5,191 nucleotides of DNA from Pseudomonadota bacterium (GTDB lineage Bacteria; Pseudomonadota; Gammaproteobacteria; Burkholderiales; SG8-39): assembly GCA_021848555.1 (NCBI GenBank), contig JAJZUN010000263.1, forward strand, positions 1 to 5,191, written 5' to 3'. The position numbers and the translations under genes are program-made. The notes beneath the pieces were generated by a model. The model did not search any database and had not been told where the DNA came from. It saw only the letters and a list, made by a program, of their open reading frames with translations. Below, one piece after another: positions 1-5,191 of the stretch; the first letter of the stretch is position 1, and each line of letters starts with the position of its first letter.

Positions 1-1675
<1,675 letters not shown>

Positions 1676-1679
1676 CATG

Positions 1680-1706
1680 AAAAAGGGCGCCTGCATGGCA
1701 CCCTTT
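1680..1706 (-). promoter_or_regulatory. Terminator-like hairpin over the lepA translation start region
   Basis: On the minus strand, AAAGGGTGCC (1706-1697) pairs with GGCGCCCTTT (1691-1682). This is a 10-bp stem with one T-G wobble and a 5-nt ATGCA loop (1696-1692). The 3' arm runs into a TTTTT tract (1684-1680), which is terminator-like although three of the five Ts belong to the stem. The loop holds the ATG at 1696, in frame with lepA, and the stem holds the purine-rich AAAGGG, the only Shine-Dalgarno candidate before lepA. It could be a leaky intrinsic terminator between grx and lepA or a structure limiting lepA translation. The structure is visible; its function is inferred. Confidence 0.5.
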
Positions 1707-1726
1707 GAAGAATAACATTCGGTATT

Positions 1727-1993
1727 TTAACGGAAATTAACCAAATAAGCACGGACTTTAGGGGCGTCGAGATGATAATGGCACAGCTCGACGCCGGCGT
1801 GCATCAGCACCGGCACCAGGCTGCCGAAACGCTGCTCGAGGGCCGCGTCGTCATCGACGTCGACGACGTCGATGGCAAGCCCGAACTCCGTCCGCATCGG
1901 CTCCAGGGCAGCGAGCATTTCATCGCACAGGTGGCAATAGCTGCGGCCATATAGCGTGAGCCGCACTGCGGCCTGCTCCCCGCCCGAGCCCAT
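1727..1993 (-). CDS. Small glutaredoxin-like (thioredoxin-fold) protein with a CxxC motif
   Basis: The product is 88 aa. It opens with a beta strand (RLTLYGRS, 11-18), followed directly by CHLC (C20 and C23), a helix, a second strand with an acidic stretch (VVDVDDDA, 43-50), and VPVL with the probable cis-proline P61. This is the layout of the short glutaredoxin-like family (DUF836 type), cytosolic with no signal peptide. A thiol-disulfide role is likely but no substrate can be named. It starts 13 nt after mucD and so probably shares its transcript; AAGG and AGG lie 9 and 5 nt before the ATG. An alternative GTG start at 1966 (residue 10, beginning VRLTLYG) has GGAG upstream and would remove a non-conserved Gly/Ala-rich lead. 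The stop is TAA, 30 nt before the first possible lepA ATG. Family assignment is confident; role and exact start are not. Confidence 0.87.
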   Translation of the reverse strand: MGSGGEQAAVRLTLYGRSYCHLCDEMLAALEPMRTEFGLAIDVVDVDDDAALEQRFGSLVPVLMHAGVELCHYHLDAPKVRAYLVNFR

Positions 1994-2006
1994 CAGGGCC
2001 TGCCTT

Positions 2007-3422
2007 TCACTTGTCGTTCAGGCCTTTGATGGTGATGAAACTCTGGTTCTCGCCACGGCGCACATGCAGGGTAATCGTGACCGACTTGTCGATGCCGTTC
2101 AGCATTTTGTTGAACTGTGCGACGCTTTTTGCCTCGGTATTGACGCCCTTGTGGATCAGCGCGAGGATGACGTCGCCCTTGCGCAGGTCCCCGCGGGGCT
2201 GGCCGCGCACGTCGTCCACCATCACGCCGCCCGCAATTTTCAGCTCCTTGCGCTGCTCGTCGGACAAATCCGACAGCACCAGACCGAGGCGGTTGGCGGC
2301 CGCTTCGGCCGGCTTGGAACGCTTGGTTTCGCGGCCGGCGAGCTTGTCTGCGGGAATTTCAGCCACGGTCACGGTGAGATCCTTGCTGGCGCCTTTGCGC
2401 CAGACCTGCATGGCGACCTTGCTGCCGGGCCGGGTGGCGCCGACGATGCGCGGCAGTTCGCTCGAAGTCGCAACATTCTTGCCGTCGAATTTGATGATGA
2501 TGTCGCTCACCTCGACCCCGGCTTTTTCCGCCGGACCGCCTTTCTCCACCGCGTTGACCAAGGCGCCCAGGGGCTTGGGCAGGCCGAAGGAATCGGCCAG
2601 TTCCTTGGTCACTTCCTGAATTACCACGCCGATGCGGCCCCGGCTGACGCGGCCGGCGCTGCGCAGCTGATTTTGAACGTCCAGCGCAAGGTCGATCGGG
2701 ATCGCGAATGACAGGCCCATGTAACCGCCGGTGCGGCTGTAAATCTGCGAGTTGATTCCGACCACCTCGCCGCGCAGGTTGAACAGCGGGCCGCCGGAGT
2801 TCCCCGGATTGACCGCGGCGTCGGTCTGGATGAACGGGACCAGGTTTTCCTGAGGCAGGGAACGCGCCTTGCCGCTGACGATGCCGGCGGTGACGGTGTT
2901 GTCGAAGCCGAACGGCGAGCCGATCGCGAGCACCCATTCGCCCACTTTGAGCTTGTTCGGATCGCCCAGTTTGACCACCGGCAGGCCGGCCGCATCTATT
3001 TTGATCAGGGCTACGTCGGTGCGCTTGTCGGCGCCGATGACCTTGGCCTTGTATTCGCGCTTGTCGGTAAGGCGCACGGTGATTTCGTCGGCGCCGTCGA
3101 CGACATGCGCGTTGGTCAGGATATATCCGTCCGCGCTGATGATGAAGCCCGAGCCCAGCGAGCGGGTTGAAAACTCGTGCGGGGTCTGCCCCGGATTCTG
3201 CGGCATGAAGCGGCGGAAGAACTCGAAGAACGGATCGTTCTCGTCGAGGTCCGGCATCTGCGGCACTTGCGGGTGCGCGCGCGCGGTCTGCGCCGTGCTG
3301 ATATTGACCACGGCCGGCCCCGCCTTCTCCACCAGTTCGGTGAAATCGGGCAATTCGCGCGCCTGGCTGTATGCGCCGAGCGGCAGCAGCGCGAGCAGCC
3401 ATAGGAGCAGTATTTTTCGCAT
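2007..3422 (-). CDS. mucD: Periplasmic serine protease/chaperone of the DegP/DegQ (Do, HtrA) family, MucD type
   Basis: The product is 471 aa, close to the usual length of DegP and MucD. Seen in order: a signal peptide (MRK, then a Leu-rich core to about residue 19-21), an N-terminal segment with the DPFFEFF motif (63-69), and a trypsin-like domain with the full triad: His106 in TNAHVV, Asp136 in TDVAL and Ser209 in PGNSGGPL. PDZ1 spans about 258-352 and PDZ2 about 374-467. Known for the family: it degrades or refolds misfolded envelope proteins in the periplasm; in Pseudomonas, MucD lies in the algU operon and loss of it activates AlgU. Lying downstream of rpoE-rseA-rseB, it is likely both an effector and a negative-feedback element of the response. 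AAAGGA (3438-3433) sits 10 nt before the ATG, a slightly long spacing. The TGA stop is 13 nt before grx. PDZ2 looks about one residue short in its GDLRKGD turn compared with relatives I recall, with no sign of damage. Confidence 0.97.
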   Translation of the reverse strand: MRKILLLWLLALLPLGAYSQARELPDFTELVEKAGPAVVNISTAQTARAHPQVPQMPDLDENDPFFEFFRRFMPQNPGQTPHEFSTRSLGSGFIISADGYILTNAHVVDGADEITVRLTDKREYKAKVIGADKRTDVALIKIDAAGLPVVKLGDPNKLKVGEWVLAIGSPFGFDNTVTAGIVSGKARSLPQENLVPFIQTDAAVNPGNSGGPLFNLRGEVVGINSQIYSRTGGYMGLSFAIPIDLALDVQNQLRSAGRVSRGRIGVVIQEVTKELADSFGLPKPLGALVNAVEKGGPAEKAGVEVSDIIIKFDGKNVATSSELPRIVGATRPGSKVAMQVWRKGASKDLTVTVAEIPADKLAGRETKRSKPAEAAANRLGLVLSDLSDEQRKELKIAGGVMVDDVRGQPRGDLRKGDVILALIHKGVNTEAKSVAQFNKMLNGIDKSVTITLHVRRGENQSFITIKGLNDK

Positions 3423-3471
3423 GGTTACACGTTCCTTTCTAGCGTTTTACGGAGTATTGCAGAAAATCGAT

Positions 3472-3494
3472 CCCCGGGGGTTGCGCCAGGCGCA
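3472..3494. repeat. Two adjacent GC-rich palindromes in the rseB-mucD gap
   Basis: TGCGCCAGGCGCA (3482-3494) is a perfect inverted repeat around one central base, beginning 9 nt after the rseB stop. CCCCGGGG (3472-3479) follows at once on the transcribed strand. There is no T-tract directly after either, so this is not a standard intrinsic terminator. A short mRNA stem-loop affecting stability or the mucD/rseB expression ratio is possible, as is chance in GC-rich DNA. The rest of the 81-nt gap (3423-3503) holds the mucD Shine-Dalgarno and no convincing promoter. Confidence 0.35.
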
Positions 3495-3503
3495 GACCAT
3501 GGA

Positions 3504-4460
3504 TCACGGCTTGCGGTATTCCACCGATTCGGCAAGCTTTCTCACGCTGTCGGCCGGCGCCTCCCCCAGCACGGTTACCAGATTGCCGGCGACCTGCCGG
3601 CTGTAGATGTTGATCGCACCCTGCCGTGACAGCCCCGCCGGCGGCAGAGTCGTCCTGCCGGCAATGGGCTCGATGAACACCGATACCGCGGCCAGGCCGT
3701 CGGAATACACCACATGGCCCACCTCGTTCGACCCGCCCTGGGTGCGTTTCATCTCGGTCACTTTCCTGAAGCCGGGCAGTTCCGGATTGATGGTCCAGCC
3801 CGACGCCGCCAGGCTGGCCGTAATGGCGCCCGATTGCTCCACGTGCCAGTCGCGCGACTTGGCCTGCAGCCTGGACTTGAGCTGGCTATGGTCGATCTTG
3901 CCGCCGATGCTGATCTGGGTAAACGTGAACTGCTCGATCGGCTCGTTCCGCTCGTTCAGGATCTGCGACTTGATCAACATGCCGGTCTTGGCATCGGCCC
4001 ACAGCTTGCGGCCGTAGCGCAGTTTGTCTTTGGGCAGAAGCACGATAGTCTGGCAGTCGTAGCCGGCGATGCGCTCGATCGCCCCGGCGCGCACATCGTA
4101 GTGCTCGGCTATGTCCTGCAGGCTTTCCGGCATGAACGATGGAAACACCTTGTGGTCGGTCTGCGTGTCGACCTTGATCGTCATGCTCTCCGGCAGGTAG
4201 CAGGTTACTTCGTCGCCGCTGCGCACGATTTCGCGCGGATGGCCGTCCAGTGTTTCCAGGCGCTCTCGGGTTCCGTTGCGGCCTACCACGTGGACGATGC
4301 GCGAAGTCTCGGACTGCTCGCCGCTGCGGTAGACGAAGGTTCCGGTGTAGCTGAGCTTTTGTGTCGCCACATGGATGCGTGCCAGCCACGACAGCGCGTC
4401 GCCATCGGCCCGCGCCATCTGCGCCGACAGCGCGAGCAGCAACAAGGCCAGGATTCTCAT
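3504..4460 (-). CDS. rseB: Periplasmic sigma-E regulatory protein RseB (MucB)
   Basis: The product is 318 aa, normal for RseB/MucB. It has a signal peptide with a Leu-rich core (residues 3-11) and a likely cleavage after ARA (A18, before D19). A lipid-binding, LolA-like large domain follows (about 20-205), with typical motifs YTGTFVYRSG (38-47), a REIVRSGDEV segment (76-85) and an RYGRKLW strand (148-154). A smaller C-terminal domain (about 215-318) has GWTINPELPGF (221-231) and the YSDGLAAVSVFIE strand (252-264). Known role: it binds the periplasmic part of RseA, blocks DegS/AlgW cleavage, and lets go when it senses mislocalised lipopolysaccharide or lipoprotein signals. The start at 4460 is chosen because it begins the signal peptide and overlaps the rseA stop in an ATGA; the longer in-frame extension to 4847 is only Arg/Ala-rich sequence antiparallel to no domain and overlaps rseA. 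No good Shine-Dalgarno is visible, which suggests translational coupling to rseA. The mature protein has two cysteines, C87 and C136. Confidence 0.95.
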   Translation of the reverse strand: MRILALLLLALSAQMARADGDALSWLARIHVATQKLSYTGTFVYRSGEQSETSRIVHVVGRNGTRERLETLDGHPREIVRSGDEVTCYLPESMTIKVDTQTDHKVFPSFMPESLQDIAEHYDVRAGAIERIAGYDCQTIVLLPKDKLRYGRKLWADAKTGMLIKSQILNERNEPIEQFTFTQISIGGKIDHSQLKSRLQAKSRDWHVEQSGAITASLAASGWTINPELPGFRKVTEMKRTQGGSNEVGHVVYSDGLAAVSVFIEPIAGRTTLPPAGLSRQGAINIYSRQVAGNLVTVLGEAPADSVRKLAESVEYRKP

Positions 4461-4948
4461 CGGCGCGCGCTGCTGCGCTCTTCGGCCACGGTGCGCACAT
4501 AGGATGCGACACCCTGCATCGCGCTGCTCGGCGAATAGCGCTGGTGCGCCAGCAGGTAGTCGTTGGCGCCGGCGCCGGCCTGCACTGCCGCCGGCTGAAC
4601 GCTGGCCCCGGGGGCGGCGGCGATCTGCACCGGCTCCTGCTGCGTTCCCGACAAGGCCATCCAGCCGACGAACATCACGGCCGCCACGCCCGCCGCCATC
4701 GACATCGCCGCCCAGCGCAGTTTTTCGCTGCGGCGCCGGGGCGCCAGCACCGTGGGCTCGGCGTCGAGCCGCCCGCGTATGCCGGCAATCAAGTCCGGTC
4801 CGTGCACGCCGCGCAGGGCGTCGCCGATCAGGTGGTAGCAATCCCAATTGCGGCGCAACTCGGCGTCGTGCTTGATCTGCGGCAGGAGCGCGTCGGCTTG
4901 CCGGCGGTCCAACTCGCCGTCCATCCAGGCGGACAAAGTGTTTTTCAT
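4457..4948 (-). CDS. rseA: Membrane-spanning anti-sigma-E factor RseA (MucA)
   Basis: The product is 163 aa. The N-terminal cytoplasmic domain (about 1-70) starts MKNTLSAWMDGELD and contains WDCYHLIGDALRG (35-47), the signature of the RseA domain that clamps the sigma factor. A single transmembrane helix spans about 79-99 (Ala/Met/Gly-rich), preceded by a basic RRRSEKLR stretch that fits a cytoplasmic N-terminus. The periplasmic part has an Ala/Pro/Gln linker and ends in a segment with YLLAHQRYSPSSAMQ (131-145) and SYVRTV (149-154), probably the RseB-contact region. Known role: it sequesters RpoE until DegS/AlgW and then RseP cleave it. The ATG at 4948 is chosen because it begins the domain and has AAGAGGTGG (4964-4956) 7 nt upstream; an upstream in-frame ATG at 5020 lies inside rpoE. 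It starts 4 nt after the rpoE stop and ends overlapping the rseB ATG. No zinc-binding HxxxCxxC motif is present; the only cysteine is C37, in the sigma-binding domain. Confidence 0.95.
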   Translation of the reverse strand: MKNTLSAWMDGELDRRQADALLPQIKHDAELRRNWDCYHLIGDALRGVHGPDLIAGIRGRLDAEPTVLAPRRRSEKLRWAAMSMAAGVAAVMFVGWMALSGTQQEPVQIAAAPGASVQPAAVQAGAGANDYLLAHQRYSPSSAMQGVASYVRTVAEERSSARR

Positions 4949-4952
4949 GGCG

Positions 4953-5191
4953 TTACCACCTCTTGTCTTTAGATATATCCAGCAGCGGCCGCAACTGCTC
5001 CGCGATCGCTTCGCGCGCACGGAATATGCGGGAGCGCACAGTGCCGATCGGGCAGTCCATAATCTTCGCGATATCCTCGTAGCTCATGCCTTCGATCTCG
5101 CGCAGCATGATTGCCGCCTTCAGTTCTTCAGGCAGCCGATCCATGCTTTGGTTCACTGTTTGTGCGATCTGCTTGCTCATCAGCAGATTTT
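4953..5191 (-). CDS. rpoE: ECF sigma factor RpoE (sigma-E/AlgU), C-terminal part only
   Basis: The gene enters from the right edge; about 78 residues are visible, covering sigma region 4. Seen: SMDRLPEELKAAIMLREIEGMSYEDIA, given here in parts as the MDRLPEELK helix, LREIEGMSYEDIAKIM, and the recognition helix CPIGTVRSRIFRARE, which binds the -35 element. This matches the E. coli RpoE C-terminus (LPEDLR, LRELDGLSYEEIA, MDCPVGTVRSRIFRAREAI) closely. The ATG at 5180 is internal: the frame stays open through N-L-L before it, matching the ENLMLSEEL region of relatives, so the true start and regions 2 and 3 lie outside. Role: directs RNA polymerase to envelope-stress promoters, normally including its own. 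That autoregulatory promoter is not in the window. The last codons (KRW, then TAA) also form the Shine-Dalgarno of rseA, coupling sigma and anti-sigma synthesis. Confidence 0.96.
   Translation of the reverse strand, partial: NLLMSKQIAQTVNQSMDRLPEELKAAIMLREIEGMSYEDIAKIMDCPIGTVRSRIFRAREAIAEQLRPLLDISKDKRW
4956..4964 (-). promoter_or_regulatory. rseA ribosome binding site embedded in the end of rpoE
   Basis: AAGAGGTGG on the minus strand is a strong Shine-Dalgarno 7 nt before the rseA ATG at 4948. It is read at the same time as the last three rpoE codons (Lys-Arg-Trp). It decides the rseA start against the upstream in-frame ATG at 5020, and it implies that ribosomes finishing rpoE pass over the rseA initiation site. 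Confidence 0.8.

Noticed and set aside
1724..1729. TAAAAT on the minus strand as a -10 box for a lepA promoter
   Set aside because: It overlaps the grx stop codon in an AT-rich patch and has no acceptable -35 hexamer at 15-18 nt; a weak promoter cannot be excluded but is not supported.
1846..1872. GTCGAC-type near-repeat in grx
   Set aside because: It simply encodes the acidic Val/Asp strand (VVDVDDDA) of the thioredoxin fold; too short and imperfect to be a repeat element.
1956..2711. Plus-strand open frame (251 codons) opposite grx and mucD, and a similar one at 2869-3606
   Set aside because: Both are antisense to mucD, whose catalytic triad and PDZ domains are clear; neither product has a recognisable fold or a good ribosome site.
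2359..3402. Minus-strand open frame of 347 codons overlapping mucD in another frame
   Set aside because: It is an Arg/Ala-rich frame shifted from mucD, with no domain; a composition effect.
3423..3470. Sigma-E or sigma-70 promoter directly before mucD
   Set aside because: TGCAATACT resembles an extended -10, but no -35 match lies at the right distance. The GGAAC near the start would put the transcription start inside the gene.
4361..4972. Plus-strand open frames opposite rseA and rseB
   Set aside because: Arg/Ala/Pro-rich products antisense to two recognised genes.
5178..5180. ATG at 5180 as the start of a small 75-aa HTH protein
   Set aside because: The same frame is open to the window edge and matches RpoE before this Met, so it is an internal residue of a truncated rpoE.

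Overview
The window is GC-rich and every gene I can support lies on the minus strand, so it reads from right to left. Codon use, the protein sequences and the gene order point to a betaproteobacterium (Burkholderiales/Nitrosomonadales type); I cannot place it more finely. The gene order is rpoE (C-terminal end only), rseA (mucA), rseB (mucB), mucD (DegP/DegQ-type protease), a small glutaredoxin-like gene, and lepA (cut at its C-terminus by the left edge).

Right part (about 3500-5191): the extracytoplasmic stress sigma factor RpoE/AlgU, its membrane anti-sigma factor RseA and the periplasmic co-regulator RseB are tightly packed. The rseA Shine-Dalgarno is made of the last three sense codons of rpoE, 4 nt separate the two genes, and rseA and rseB overlap in an ATGA. 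By family knowledge, RseA holds RpoE inactive at the inner membrane, RseB shields RseA from proteolysis, and envelope stress triggers stepwise RseA cleavage and sigma release.

Middle (about 2007-3503): after an 81-nt gap with short palindromes but no clear promoter comes mucD, a periplasmic serine protease/chaperone with an intact His-Asp-Ser triad and two PDZ domains. It degrades or refolds the misfolded envelope proteins that trigger the response. There is no mucC/rseC gene between rseB and mucD.

Left part (1-1993): a thioredoxin-fold protein with a CxxC motif starts 13 nt after mucD. It is followed by lepA (EF4), a ribosome-associated GTPase gene that also follows the rpoE-rse locus in E. 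coli. The grx-lepA junction holds the most interesting non-coding signal: a 10-bp hairpin with a T-tract whose loop contains an in-frame ATG and whose stem contains the only plausible lepA Shine-Dalgarno.

This is a conserved housekeeping/stress locus. I see no mobile element, CRISPR array, RNA gene or undescribed multi-gene system. No stretch over 300 bases is without a gene; the longest gap is 81 nt.
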